A stretch of 64,000 nucleotides of DNA from Pedobacter sp. FW305-3-2-15-E-R2A2 (lineage in GTDB: Bacteria; Bacteroidota; Bacteroidia; Sphingobacteriales; Sphingobacteriaceae). Positions 46,498 to 55,356 of this stretch are shown here, in pieces. A model generated the notes under the pieces. The model did not search any database. It was not told the DNA's origin and saw nothing but the letters and a program-made list of their open reading frames with translations. The stretch is taken from contig NZ_CP151803.1 in NCBI RefSeq assembly GCF_038446955.1, positions 1,736,001 to 1,800,000 of the forward strand. Reading direction: 5' to 3'. A program made the translations under genes and the position numbers. Position 1 is the first letter of the stretch; each line of letters begins with the position of its first letter.

Positions 46498-47130
46498 ATG
46501 TACGGCATAGAAAATCTGGCAACATTTGTCCTGGCAGCGATTATTGTGGTCGTCACTCCGGGCATAGACACGATCATGGTGTTAACGAGGAGTATTTCTC
46601 AGGGGAAAACTGCAGGTTTATATTCTGCAATTGGCGTAAGTTTAGGCTTGCTGGTACATACTTGTGCGGCTACGTTTGGATTGTCCTTGATTCTCGCGAA
46701 ATCTGCATTCGCCTATAACCTGATTAAATATCTGGGAGCCGCCTATCTGATCTATATCGGATATAAATCCCTTAGGGCCAAGACACCTCAAACTGAAATT
46801 GTATCCGGTCAGGCAAAACCGGTCAGCAATAGCAAAATGTTATTTACTGCATTTCTAAGTGATGTTTTAAATCCGAAAATTGCTATTTTCTTCCTGGCCT
46901 TCTTACCGCAGTTTATCAATGCTTCAGCGATTAATAATCCAGTCCCTTATTTATTACTGGGTTCCATTATCTTTTTTATTACTTTGGTTTGGTGCACCTT
47001 ACTGGCCTTATTGGGAAGTAAAGTGGCAGCCCTTTTCAATAGAAACAAAAAAGCAGAGGCAATCCTGAATAAAACAACTGGTATTGTGTTTATTCTCCTT
47101 GGATTAAAAGTTGCTTTATCAAAAAAATAA
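46498..47130 (+). CDS. LysE/RhtB-family amino-acid exporter
   Basis: 210 residues with six hydrophobic helices. VVVTPGIDTIMVLTRSISQG is the family's conserved PGP-like N-terminal motif, and FLSDVLNPKIAIFFLAFLPQF the second signature. Such proteins export homoserine, threonine, lysine or related compounds. The gene lies between two gene remnants, which suggests that it arrived in, or survived, a rearranged stretch. Confidence 0.92.
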   Translation: MYGIENLATFVLAAIIVVVTPGIDTIMVLTRSISQGKTAGLYSAIGVSLGLLVHTCAATFGLSLILAKSAFAYNLIKYLGAAYLIYIGYKSLRAKTPQTEIVSGQAKPVSNSKMLFTAFLSDVLNPKIAIFFLAFLPQFINASAINNPVPYLLLGSIIFFITLVWCTLLALLGSKVAALFNRNKKAEAILNKTTGIVFILLGLKVALSKK

Positions 47131-47400
47131 GGGATTTCTGATCGTTTGTTGCTCCTGCTCAACAGGCAATTGCTGATAGACGATCATGCTCTCAGCCTGG
47201 CGGCAAATCCGGATAGAACTTCTAATCCGGACATTTTTAATCTGGATATTAAGCTGATGAACCTGTGCAAACACTTTATTATCGCGAATAGCTCCTTCTC
47301 ATGGTGGGCCGCCTATCCCGGAAGCACTGAAAATAGCCTCATCCTTGCGCCTAAAGAATGGCTGAGTATCCCCACTGGATACTACGGATCTTATTCCTGA
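47131..47400 (+). pseudogene. C-terminal remnant of a GT11-like alpha-1,2-fucosyltransferase
   Basis: The frame is open from the LysE stop codon and has no convincing start (first possible TTG at 47146). NPDIFNLDIKLMNLCKHFII followed by ANSSFSWWAAY matches the C-terminal core of family 11 fucosyltransferases, where an acidic strand, 'L..C.H.I.ANSSFSWW' and 'APK.W' are conserved (here LILAPKEWL). The roughly 200 residues that should precede it are absent. Its last 10 bp overlap the 3' end of the convergent sterol-desaturase-like gene. Confidence 0.7.
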
Positions 47401-48398
47401 TAAATGGCGACAGATTTCAATGGATTAATCTCCGCTTTGACCTTACTTGCGGTCTTATGATCGCCGGTATGGCTCCAGCCGGGAGGCATGAAAATATATA
47501 GGATTTTATTCTTCAGACCAGGCGCCTTTACAACGTCTTTTGCCAATCCTGAAAATTCACCGAAATAGCTGTCTAGAAAGCTGTTTGGAATCATCTCCCG
47601 GGTAATGCCATATTCGATAGGGATGCGGCTGTCTTCAGGCTGATAGGTGCCGAAAGCACGGTCCCAGATGTTCAGCAGATTGCAGAAATTCGTATCCATA
47701 TAGACCGGGTTCTTAGCATGGTGGACCCGGTGATGGGAAGGGGTAAGGATAAACCGGTATAGGAAACCAAGTTTTCCATCTTTCAGCATATGCTCTCCGA
47801 TATGGATAAAACTGCCCCAGAAACCATCAATAAACATAATGACAAACAACATGGCGGGAGGGACACCCAATAAGATACATACGGTGGTCCTGATGACATC
47901 GGCATAGGGGCCCTCCAGGAAAAAATGAGCGTAGGAAACCGAGAGGTTCATCGTCTGAGGTGCATGATGCGTAGAATGCAGACACCAGAACAGCCGGACC
48001 TTATGTCCCAGGTAATGGTAAATGAAATGGCCAAATTCCCAGACGATATAGCCGTAAATAAACCAGTACCAGGTAAATGTTGCCTGGAAAACCGCATGTT
48101 TTTGAAACAACCCAATACAAAATGCAATCGCGCCAATAGAGATAAACCGCCCGATAACCGCATTTAGAATATAAGAGAACAATGGAATTTTATAGTCCAG
48201 CGCCTTGAACTTTTTGTACAGCAAGGCAGTCAGGATTTCCAGCACCAGCACAATTGGGAACAATGGCGCAATCAGGGAAACAATTCCGTCGTAAGTGAGG
48301 AAGGCACTGTAATTTCCTGAATTCAGGATCTTGATAAATTGTTCCACCCCAAAAAAGCCATAAACCCATTCATAAATCGTTTTAAAGAAATCCGTCAT
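47391..48398 (-). CDS. Sterol desaturase/fatty-acid hydroxylase superfamily membrane enzyme
   Basis: 335 residues with about five membrane helices and the complete di-iron histidine set: HFIYHYLGH, HSTHH, HIGEH and HRVHH. These enzymes hydroxylate or desaturate lipids using O2. The C-terminal cytoplasmic extension (about 255-335) ends with MPPGWSHTGDHKTASKVKAE. In Sphingobacteriaceae, relatives act on ornithine lipids, sphingolipids or carotenoids; the substrate here is unknown. Confidence 0.9.
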   Translation of the reverse strand: MTDFFKTIYEWVYGFFGVEQFIKILNSGNYSAFLTYDGIVSLIAPLFPIVLVLEILTALLYKKFKALDYKIPLFSYILNAVIGRFISIGAIAFCIGLFQKHAVFQATFTWYWFIYGYIVWEFGHFIYHYLGHKVRLFWCLHSTHHAPQTMNLSVSYAHFFLEGPYADVIRTTVCILLGVPPAMLFVIMFIDGFWGSFIHIGEHMLKDGKLGFLYRFILTPSHHRVHHAKNPVYMDTNFCNLLNIWDRAFGTYQPEDSRIPIEYGITREMIPNSFLDSYFGEFSGLAKDVVKAPGLKNKILYIFMPPGWSHTGDHKTASKVKAEINPLKSVAIYQE

Positions 48399-48596
48399 TG
48401 TATCAGTAATTTAAATATTTGGTTATTTTCTCGTTTTAATAAAAATAGGATATTTTAATCATATCTGTAATAGTTTGTAGCTAAAGTATTACCTGGCATT
48501 AAAGCTAAGCCATCATATTTGCAGCGGGGTAAACATTTTCAGTGGAAAACTGTTTAACTTGTTCATTAGATAACCTAATGAGACCGGATCAGACAA

Positions 48597-50090
48597 ATGA
48601 TAACTAAAATTCCCGCTAACCTAAGTTCAGGATTATTGCCTGTTGAATTGTATGACTGTCTGCCAGTGGCAGTATATATCTGTGATCGTTTGGGATACCT
48701 TACTTTTTATAATAAAGCTGCTGCTGATTTATGGGGGAGGGAACCTGAACTGGGAAAAGAGCTCTGGTGTGGTTCCTGGAAGATTTTCTGGCCGGATGGT
48801 ACACCGATGGCACTGGATGCTTGTCCGATGGCCCGTGCCTTGAAAGAAGGACAGCCTGTGACAGAGGAGGAGATCGTGATTCAGTGTCCCGATGGAACGA
48901 TGAAAAATATACTGCCAAGTCCGGTTCCGATATTTGATGAATCGGGGCTGTTGCAAGGTGCTGTAAATACATTGCTGGACATTACTGAACAGCGGCAAGG
49001 AGAAAAGAAGCAGGCAATGCTGGCAGCAATCATCGAATGTTCTGAAGATGCGATTATAAGTAAAAAGCTGGATGGCCTAATCACGAGCTGGAATCAGGGG
49101 GCAGAAAAATTATTCGGCTATACAGAAGAGGAAGTCCTGGGTAAGCACATTTCTATATTGATACCTAAAGATCGCCTCGAGGAAGAAAACCTGATTATCG
49201 ACCGGGTGCGCAACAACAAGAATATTGAACATTTTGAAACCGTCCGCATCACTAAAAGTGGAAAATCTGTTCCAATTTCCCTGACCGTATCACCGATAAG
49301 AGACCAAAAGGGACGCATTATCGGAGCTTCTAAAATCGCGCGCGACATCAGTATACAGAAACAATCAGAAGCACAACTGCAAAAATTATACGATGATATT
49401 CAGACCATGAATTCCAGAAAAGACGAGTTCATTGGGATGGCAAGCCATGAACTGAAAACACCGGTAACGAGTATCGATGCTTTCCTCCAGCTGGTCCAGC
49501 GTTCACTCAAGCTGGAAGATCGGGAAAAAGAGCTGGTATTTAAGGCCAGAAATCAGGTCGCAAAGCTGATTTCCCTGATCTCGGATCTGCTGGACGTGAC
49601 GAAAATCCAGACCGGAAAATTAGTCTATACCTTTACCAACTTTGATTTCAATGACTTACTAAAAGAAGTGGTAGAAGTGATGCAGCAGAACCATCCCGGT
49701 CATGAGATCAACCTGAATCATCCCGCTGGAATGCTGCAGGTTCATGCGGATAAGCAGCGCCTGGAACAGGTCATCATTAACCTCCTTTCTAATGCCATCA
49801 AATACGCGTCCCATACCCACAAAATAAGGGTTACTGTGCAGAATGCTCCGCATCACCTGCAACTGTCTGTGCAGGACTTCGGACCGGGAATAGACTTGCA
49901 GGAGCAGGAACATATCTTTTCCAGGTTCTACCAAATAAAAAAGCCTAATGGCAATGCATCAGGCTTGGGAATAGGTTTGTACATCAGTAAAGAAATTATT
50001 GACCGTCACCAGGGACAGATCTGGGTGGAGAGCAGTCTGGGAAAAGGAGCAACCTTCTCTTTCAAACTGCCGCTTCAATTGCAGGATTAA
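48597..50090 (+). CDS. Cytosolic PAS-PAS sensor histidine kinase
   Basis: 497 residues without membrane helices. PAS1 is at about 18-130 (YDCLPVAVYICDRLGYLTFY), PAS2 at about 137-258 (AIIECSEDAIISKKLDGLIT, PISLTVSPIRDQKGRIIGAS). HisKA with the phosphoacceptor His284 is in GMASHELKTPVTSIDAF, and HATPase lies at about 385-497: LLSNAIKYASHTH (N box), QDFGPGIDLQEQEHIFSRFY (G1/F) and SGLGIGLYISKEI (G2). No response regulator is adjacent, so it is an orphan kinase, perhaps sensing redox or light through a PAS-bound cofactor. CATATTTG at 48514-48521 may be its -7 box. Confidence 0.95.
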   Translation: MITKIPANLSSGLLPVELYDCLPVAVYICDRLGYLTFYNKAAADLWGREPELGKELWCGSWKIFWPDGTPMALDACPMARALKEGQPVTEEEIVIQCPDGTMKNILPSPVPIFDESGLLQGAVNTLLDITEQRQGEKKQAMLAAIIECSEDAIISKKLDGLITSWNQGAEKLFGYTEEEVLGKHISILIPKDRLEEENLIIDRVRNNKNIEHFETVRITKSGKSVPISLTVSPIRDQKGRIIGASKIARDISIQKQSEAQLQKLYDDIQTMNSRKDEFIGMASHELKTPVTSIDAFLQLVQRSLKLEDREKELVFKARNQVAKLISLISDLLDVTKIQTGKLVYTFTNFDFNDLLKEVVEVMQQNHPGHEINLNHPAGMLQVHADKQRLEQVIINLLSNAIKYASHTHKIRVTVQNAPHHLQLSVQDFGPGIDLQEQEHIFSRFYQIKKPNGNASGLGIGLYISKEIIDRHQGQIWVESSLGKGATFSFKLPLQLQD

Positions 50091-50092
50091 GC

Positions 50093-50575
50093 TTATTTGA
50101 TGAATTCCAGCAAGGGTTCCAGAATGGTTGCTTCAAATTCTTCCTGCTTTTTAATGCCTTTTTTGCTGTCTGAAAAATTATCACTAATGGGATAGTTGTT
50201 GACAAAACGAGTGGTTTTCGCACCAATAGTATACATCAATGTCCCATAACTGGTGTCATTTACCAATCTTACTTCATCAAAATCCATCAGCGTTTTGGTA
50301 TAAAGACCTGGTATTTTTTTATATACTTTACGTGTGTTTTTGTCGAAAATCATGGTGACTTTGGCTATGAATACAAAATCATAAATCACATAACCACATA
50401 AACCTGCTCCAATCAGGTAAACAATTCGTTTTACATCGAATCCGATCGGTAAGAAAGGAACAACGGCAAAACATATAAAAATAGCAACCAGGAAGGCTTT
50501 TATTTTAGTATATATACTCAGGTTGGGCTGAAAGCTCATCCTGTTACCTGAGTATTCTAAATTATAGAGTGCCAT
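50093..50575 (-). CDS. Hypothetical membrane protein with two N-terminal helices and a PH-like domain
   Basis: 160 residues. Two hydrophobic helices (about 28-50 and 55-72; FLVAIFICFAVVPFLPIGF, IVYLIGAGLCGYVIYDFVFI) are followed by a strand-rich cytoplasmic domain beginning VTMIFDKNTRKVYKKIPG. No family recognised. It starts 2 bp after the stop of the next gene upstream, which has the same topology, so the pair is likely an ancient duplication and one operon. Confidence 0.7.
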   Translation of the reverse strand: MALYNLEYSGNRMSFQPNLSIYTKIKAFLVAIFICFAVVPFLPIGFDVKRIVYLIGAGLCGYVIYDFVFIAKVTMIFDKNTRKVYKKIPGLYTKTLMDFDEVRLVNDTSYGTLMYTIGAKTTRFVNNYPISDNFSDSKKGIKKQEEFEATILEPLLEFIK

Positions 50576-50577
50576 AA

Positions 50578-51051
50578 TTAATCCTCTATTTTCATGATAT
50601 GCAAAGCTTCATTAACCATGTCATTTAATGGCTTTATCGTAAAAATGGAATGGTTCAGCAACAGGATTTTTTCTTTGCCATTGATATTCAGAACCATACT
50701 TCCTGCACCATTCATCGTCAGCCCAAATAACGAAACTGTCCGGGAAACAAGAAAGGTTTCAAAATTGTCTAAGCTATAGGCCACTTCAGAAGAGAAAAAA
50801 TTCTTTTTCATGAGAATCTGATTAGATTGCATGTCTATGGTTGTTTTTGCCGTAAGACGAAGTATGGACATCGCACCTAATACCGCCATACCTATGCCGA
50901 TCCATAGGTTCGCTTTGTCTGTCATTCCTTTAGTGAAAACCAAGGCAAGTCCGCCAATTAAGAACAGCCCGCCAATAAATCCGATAAAAAAGAATTGTGT
51001 CTTCAGGTGGTATTTGTTGCCTTCCTGCTCAAAGTATTTGTAATTGTTCAT
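50578..51051 (-). CDS. Hypothetical membrane protein, topological twin of the next gene
   Basis: 157 residues with two N-terminal helices (about 20-40 and 48-66; FFFIGFIGGLFLIGGLALVF, LWIGIGMAVLGAMSILRLTA) and then a strand-rich domain starting TTIDMQSNQILMKKNFFSSE. The layout (two helices, then a PH-like T-x-I/M-x-F/M-D-xxxxxI/V..K strand pair) matches the downstream protein. First gene of the two-gene unit. Function unknown. Confidence 0.7.
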   Translation of the reverse strand: MNNYKYFEQEGNKYHLKTQFFFIGFIGGLFLIGGLALVFTKGMTDKANLWIGIGMAVLGAMSILRLTAKTTIDMQSNQILMKKNFFSSEVAYSLDNFETFLVSRTVSLFGLTMNGAGSMVLNINGKEKILLLNHSIFTIKPLNDMVNEALHIMKIED

Positions 51052-51385
51052 AGGGAGTTTTAGAGGTTTTGAGATTAAATTTTAGAATAATAAAATATAA
51101 AATTGTTAAAAATATATTCCTTTGTATCAAAGAAAAGATCTGTAAGGACAAAATTAATGCCAAGAGTTATCTGTATCAGACAAATATTTATGAATACCTG
51201 TTAACAAGTTAAGTTGTTGGTTAATAAAAATGATTTTTATTCTCTATTAGGAATAATGACAGGTATTTGGTGTGTACCTAAATTTATAGAACTCTTTTGT
51301 TTGCAGGCCAAAAGTTGGAATATCACTGTGCAGAACGGGATAATAATTAATTTGTAAATTACATCTTTGCAAGATAAATCATCAC
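51052..51385. other. AT-rich divergent intergenic region (334 bp)
   Basis: It separates the two-gene membrane unit (minus) from the DUF4153 gene (plus). CATCTTTG at 51362-51369 (7 of 8 to TAnnTTTG) is a candidate -7 box for the DUF4153 gene, starting transcription near 51373. CTTTGtatCAAAG at 51120-51132 is a small inverted repeat on the side of the minus-strand unit. I see no coding sequence or structured RNA. Confidence 0.4.
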
Positions 51386-53203
51386 ATGAAACTTCCTTCT
51401 ATATATTCTCTCTGGTTAAGTGCAAAACAGGTTGTACTTCGTTTTCCTCTTCAGGTGCTTGCTGCAGTGGTCGCAACAGGAGTCTGCTGTTACCTGGCCG
51501 ACTCCCATAAGGGCGCTATAGAAGAGGAATATCTGTCTAAGATCGTCCTGATTTGTAATCTGGCTTTAACGTTCTTACTCTCGGCCGATCTGTATGCCGA
51601 ACTGAACGGTTTTGATGCTAAAAAGAAATGGGGACTCCGGGGATTGGTTTTGCTGATTTGTACAGGCCTGTATTTTGCCTTGCATCCCATCCGCTTTACT
51701 GCAGATCTTTACCGTGTTGCTTTTCTGGCCGTTGCCGGACACCTGCTCGTTGCTTTTGCACCTTTCATCAGAAAGGGAACGCTTAACGGTTTCTGGCAGT
51801 TTAATAAGACCTTATTTCTAAGGTTTCTAACCTCTGGTTTATATGCAGCTGTATTGTATGCCGGCCTGGCTATTGCCCTGATCTCGATCAATGGATTGTT
51901 CAATGTACAAATCAGCGGTGCGACCTATATCAGGTTAATGTCGGTTGTTTTTTCCGGATTTATGACGGTCTTTTTCCTGGCGGGTGTACCGAAAGATTTC
52001 GAAGCGCTGGACAAGGAAGAATTCTATCCTAAAGGACTTAAAATATTTACACAGTATGTACTGATCCCTCTTATGACGGTCTATTTGTTGATCCTGTTGG
52101 TTTATGAAGTGAAAATCGCCATCAACTGGCAGCTTCCTAAAGGACTGGTCTCTTCGCTGATCTTAGGCTATGCCATATTTGGAATCCTGTCCTTATTACT
52201 GATTTATCCCATCCGGGAGAAAGCTGGGAACGGATGGATCAAGCTGTTTTCAAAATTTTTCTATGTGATGATGATCCCTTTGGTGGTCTTATTGTTGCTG
52301 GCGATCTGGAAAAGGGTAGGGAACTATGGCATTACGGAATCCAGGTATGTGTTGATGATGCTTTCCCTATGGCTATTGTTCATTACCGGGTATTTCCTGC
52401 TGGTCAAAGCCCAAAATATAAAGCTGATTCCAATCAGTCTGTGTATCCTCAGTATATTGGCCATCTATGGTCCTCAAAGTGCATCTTCGGTCTCGAAATA
52501 TGCGCAGATCAATCGGTTAAAAAGCCTGTTCGCTTCCAAGGTTCAGAAAGATATCCTGCAGCGGGAGAAAGTTGTAGAATACCTGGTAGAAAGGCATGGT
52601 TTGATTTCTTTACAGCCTTTTACAAAGGTTAACCTGGAAGAACTGGAAAGCCGGATGGAGAAGAAGAGGAAAAGGAATGATTTCTATAATTTAAAATATG
52701 ATAAAATTGACAGCGCTTTGGCTTTACTTAAAATCGACAAAGATTTGTCGGCCGCAAACAAGCGATACCTCACTTTTGTAAATGAAAGTACAGGCTTAAC
52801 CGCTATCAAAGGTTATGATTACCTGATTAAGATGGAGGAATACGGAGGGGCACAGGAAAAGAGGTTAAATGGAAAGCCCATTGTCATAGAAAGACAAAAT
52901 TCAGAGATGATGCTGAAGGTGAGGATAGGAAAGGATGTTAAGGCTGATTTTGATCTATTCCTTCTCGGAAAGGCACTAAGAAACGAATTTAAGCACGGCA
53001 ATAAGGATAAGTTTATGCCGGTAAAGAACAGTAGCAATACTTATTCTCTGCCGCAGGAGTCTATGAGTATCACTAAGAAGTTTGACGATTATGACCTGAC
53101 CTTTGTAGCCTCTTCTGTTGCGCTCTATGAGGATGCTGAGAACGATAAGGCGAGCGACAACTGGACTAGCTTTTCCGGCTATTTACTGATCAGGTTGAAA
53201 TAG
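51386..53203 (+). CDS. DUF4153 membrane protein
   Basis: 605 residues. The first 375 residues hold about ten to twelve hydrophobic helices (VLAAVVATGVCCYLADSHKG, LTFLLSADLYAEL, ILGYAIFGILSLLLIYPIRE), and the C-terminal 230 residues are a soluble, charged, mixed alpha/beta part (VVEYLVERHGLISLQPFTKV). This is the DUF4153 layout. The biochemical role of the family is not established. It is monocistronic, ended by a hairpin shared with the convergent DUF1569 gene. Confidence 0.85.
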   Translation: MKLPSIYSLWLSAKQVVLRFPLQVLAAVVATGVCCYLADSHKGAIEEEYLSKIVLICNLALTFLLSADLYAELNGFDAKKKWGLRGLVLLICTGLYFALHPIRFTADLYRVAFLAVAGHLLVAFAPFIRKGTLNGFWQFNKTLFLRFLTSGLYAAVLYAGLAIALISINGLFNVQISGATYIRLMSVVFSGFMTVFFLAGVPKDFEALDKEEFYPKGLKIFTQYVLIPLMTVYLLILLVYEVKIAINWQLPKGLVSSLILGYAIFGILSLLLIYPIREKAGNGWIKLFSKFFYVMMIPLVVLLLLAIWKRVGNYGITESRYVLMMLSLWLLFITGYFLLVKAQNIKLIPISLCILSILAIYGPQSASSVSKYAQINRLKSLFASKVQKDILQREKVVEYLVERHGLISLQPFTKVNLEELESRMEKKRKRNDFYNLKYDKIDSALALLKIDKDLSAANKRYLTFVNESTGLTAIKGYDYLIKMEEYGGAQEKRLNGKPIVIERQNSEMMLKVRIGKDVKADFDLFLLGKALRNEFKHGNKDKFMPVKNSSNTYSLPQESMSITKKFDDYDLTFVASSVALYEDAENDKASDNWTSFSGYLLIRLK

Positions 53204-53241
53204 TAACGCTCCGTTAATGACCCGGGGAGGATCAATTGTAG

Positions 53242-53278
53242 CATAACGCTGCACATCAGGAATGAGGTGCAGCGTATG
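53242..53278. terminator. Hairpin between convergent genes
   Basis: 53242-53254 pairs with 53267-53278 (12 bp with one bulged A) around a 12-nt loop. It is followed on the plus strand by an A-rich run and lies between the stop codons at 53203 and 53288. Confidence 0.7.
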
Positions 53279-53287
53279 AAAAAATTA

Positions 53288-53746
53288 TTAGGCCCCAAAC
53301 TGCGTTAAATGGTGGTTTAGGTGTTTGTAAAACATATTGTTCCATTCTGTCTTATTCAAAATTCCAAAAGAATGGGATTCTTTTCCATCAAACTGAGCCT
53401 CGCCTAATTGCTGTGTCTTTTGGATAAAAGCAATTAACCGGCCTTTTTCTAATTCAAAATCTTTACTTTCTTTTATAATAAATGCAGGTGCTGTTGGGCC
53501 GCCTTGCTTGAAAGGGGCTTCACCAACCACTTTGTTCTTCGCCAGTAATTTCAGTATCAGTTTCATCAGGGCACCTGGTTTCGGATGTTTGTCTTCATAG
53601 ACCAATTCATACGTTACACAGCAATGTGCAAGCATTTGAGAAACATTCATTTTGCCCCATTGTGCAGGAGTATCCGAACGTAGGGTATTGATGCGTTGAA
53701 TGGTGTCGTCAGCAACAGGCTGACTGAAAATGTTTGGTAAGGCCAT
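53288..53746 (-). CDS. DUF1569 (DinB-like) protein
   Basis: 152 residues, all helical. WGKMNVSQMLAHCCVTYELV holds the conserved M..MLAHC segment, and MFYKHLNHHLTQFGA supplies the C-terminal histidines of the DinB-like metal site. DUF1569 members are four-helix-bundle proteins of unknown substrate. It lies 29 bp after the metallophosphoesterase gene and is likely co-transcribed with it. Confidence 0.85.
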   Translation of the reverse strand: MALPNIFSQPVADDTIQRINTLRSDTPAQWGKMNVSQMLAHCCVTYELVYEDKHPKPGALMKLILKLLAKNKVVGEAPFKQGGPTAPAFIIKESKDFELEKGRLIAFIQKTQQLGEAQFDGKESHSFGILNKTEWNNMFYKHLNHHLTQFGA

Positions 53747-53775
53747 AGGTGTGATATCTTTTAATAAAAATACAA

Positions 53776-54597
53776 CTAATAAGTGTTCAGGTTAATTTTT
53801 TCTGTTGGATTCATCAGATAGGTCAGCATCGAATGGTCTTTTAGCAATTCCACCACCCGGAAGCCCTTGTAATTCGTTCCCCAGTTGCCACCAAAATGAC
53901 TGTCGAACAAAAAAGGAATGTTATCCCTCATCTTAACGCCATCCTGGTCGTGCTCATGTCCGTGAAAAACAGCCTTAACATTCGGGTATTTTTTTAGCAA
54001 ATCAAAGAAAGCAGGGGTATCAATGGCATTGGCAGTCCATTTGGCCTGTGGGATATGGAGAAAGATAAAGGCATGCTTTAACTTTTTATGTGCCTCGAGT
54101 TTCGCTTCCAGCCACTTTAGATCTGGTGATAGGTATTCTCCTTTCTCATTAGAGGTGTCGCCAAGCAGGATGGCGTTCTTTTTAACGACAATATCATGAT
54201 TTAAAGGGCTGTTCCAAACGGATTCCCAATGAGCAGGCGTCACTTTGTCGTGATTTCCCCTGGTCACATAATAAGGCATGGTTAAATGATCAAGCTTTTG
54301 CTTTGCGGTCAGCAGCAAATCTTTATGGTCATGGATGATGTCGCCGTTGATGACGCAGAAATCCAGCGGATATTGCTGATGAAACTGATTAATGTGTTGA
54401 GTAATGGCAGAGAAAGATTCATCGAAGGGAGTTTTTGGTTGCCCGTAATGGCCATCAGAGGCGACAACAAAGCGTAGCCTGACCTCGGTCTTTAGTTCAT
54501 GGACTTCCGATGCGGTTAAATATTTAACCCCACCTCCGACAAGCAGAGCTGTCGCAAAAGAGAGGTTCTTGATGAAATGTCTGCGTGATGAATTCAT
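53776..54597 (-). CDS. Exported metallophosphoesterase (Tat signal)
   Basis: 273 residues starting with a twin-arginine signal (SSRRHFIKNLSFATALLVGG). All calcineurin-like motifs are present: VVASDGHYG (DxH), VINGDIIHDH (GD), VTRGNHDKV (GNHD) and VFHGHEHDQDGV (GHxH-like, here GHEHD). It should hydrolyse phosphomonoesters or diesters in the periplasm with a two-metal centre. Its start codon and that of the dioxygenase are 38 bp apart on opposite strands, so the promoters must overlap. Confidence 0.92.
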   Translation of the reverse strand: MNSSRRHFIKNLSFATALLVGGGVKYLTASEVHELKTEVRLRFVVASDGHYGQPKTPFDESFSAITQHINQFHQQYPLDFCVINGDIIHDHKDLLLTAKQKLDHLTMPYYVTRGNHDKVTPAHWESVWNSPLNHDIVVKKNAILLGDTSNEKGEYLSPDLKWLEAKLEAHKKLKHAFIFLHIPQAKWTANAIDTPAFFDLLKKYPNVKAVFHGHEHDQDGVKMRDNIPFLFDSHFGGNWGTNYKGFRVVELLKDHSMLTYLMNPTEKINLNTY

Positions 54598-54634
54598 GAG
54601 GTTAATTTACAAATTTTCTTATATATTCGTTATC

Positions 54635-55354
54635 ATGTTGAATTTGGAGTTACACTGCGCTGCGCTGGAAAAAAACGGTTTTACTATTGTTGATTCCGTG
54701 TTCTCAAAAGAAAAGGTCACACAGATGCTCCGAATCATTGAAGCTGCCGATACTTCTAAAAGTACGTTCAGGAAATCAGCTGATTTATTCGCTATCCGGC
54801 AATTTCTGAGAGAAATCCCTGAAATCAATCCCATCATTTTTGACCGGAATTTTGAAGATCTGATTCAGCAATATTTTGGCGAAGGTTATTTTGTGGTGAA
54901 ATCAATCTACTTCGATAAACCGGAGCAATCCAATTGGTTTGTCGCCTATCATCAGGACCTGACCATATCTGTAGATAAAAAGGAAGCGCTTCCCGGTTAT
55001 GGAAACTGGACGGTAAAGCAGGGGCAATTTGCAGTTCAACCGCCTTTGGATGTCCTGGAGCAAATGTATACGGTTCGAATTCACCTGGACGATACGGATG
55101 AAAATAACGGAGCACTAAAAGTAATTCCCGGATCTCATTTAAAGGGAATCTACCGGCCGGCAGCGCTGGACTTGTCCATTGAAAAGGAAGCCAGTTGCAA
55201 GGTCAGTTCAGGTGGGGTCATGATCATGAAACCACTGCTATTACACAGTTCGGGAAGAACCACCAATAACAGTAAAAGGAGGGTCATCCATATCGAATTT
55301 TCTAAACGGGAACTACCCGAAGCAATCAATTGGGCAGAAAAGGACCCGCGTTAA
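54635..55354 (+). CDS. Phytanoyl-CoA dioxygenase (PhyH) family protein
   Basis: About 239 residues from MLNLELHCAALEKNGFTIVD. The iron-binding HxD is in FVAYHQDLTISVD, the distal His in MKPLLLHSSGRTTNNSKRRV, whose Arg should bind 2-oxoglutarate. ALKVIPGSHLKGIY is a conserved PhyH element. The frame is open back to 54569, but that would overlap the divergent metallophosphoesterase gene and lacks family sequence. It is a 2-oxoglutarate/Fe(II) dioxygenase of unknown substrate. Confidence 0.9.
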   Translation: MLNLELHCAALEKNGFTIVDSVFSKEKVTQMLRIIEAADTSKSTFRKSADLFAIRQFLREIPEINPIIFDRNFEDLIQQYFGEGYFVVKSIYFDKPEQSNWFVAYHQDLTISVDKKEALPGYGNWTVKQGQFAVQPPLDVLEQMYTVRIHLDDTDENNGALKVIPGSHLKGIYRPAALDLSIEKEASCKVSSGGVMIMKPLLLHSSGRTTNNSKRRVIHIEFSKRELPEAINWAEKDPR

Positions 55355-55356
55355 TT

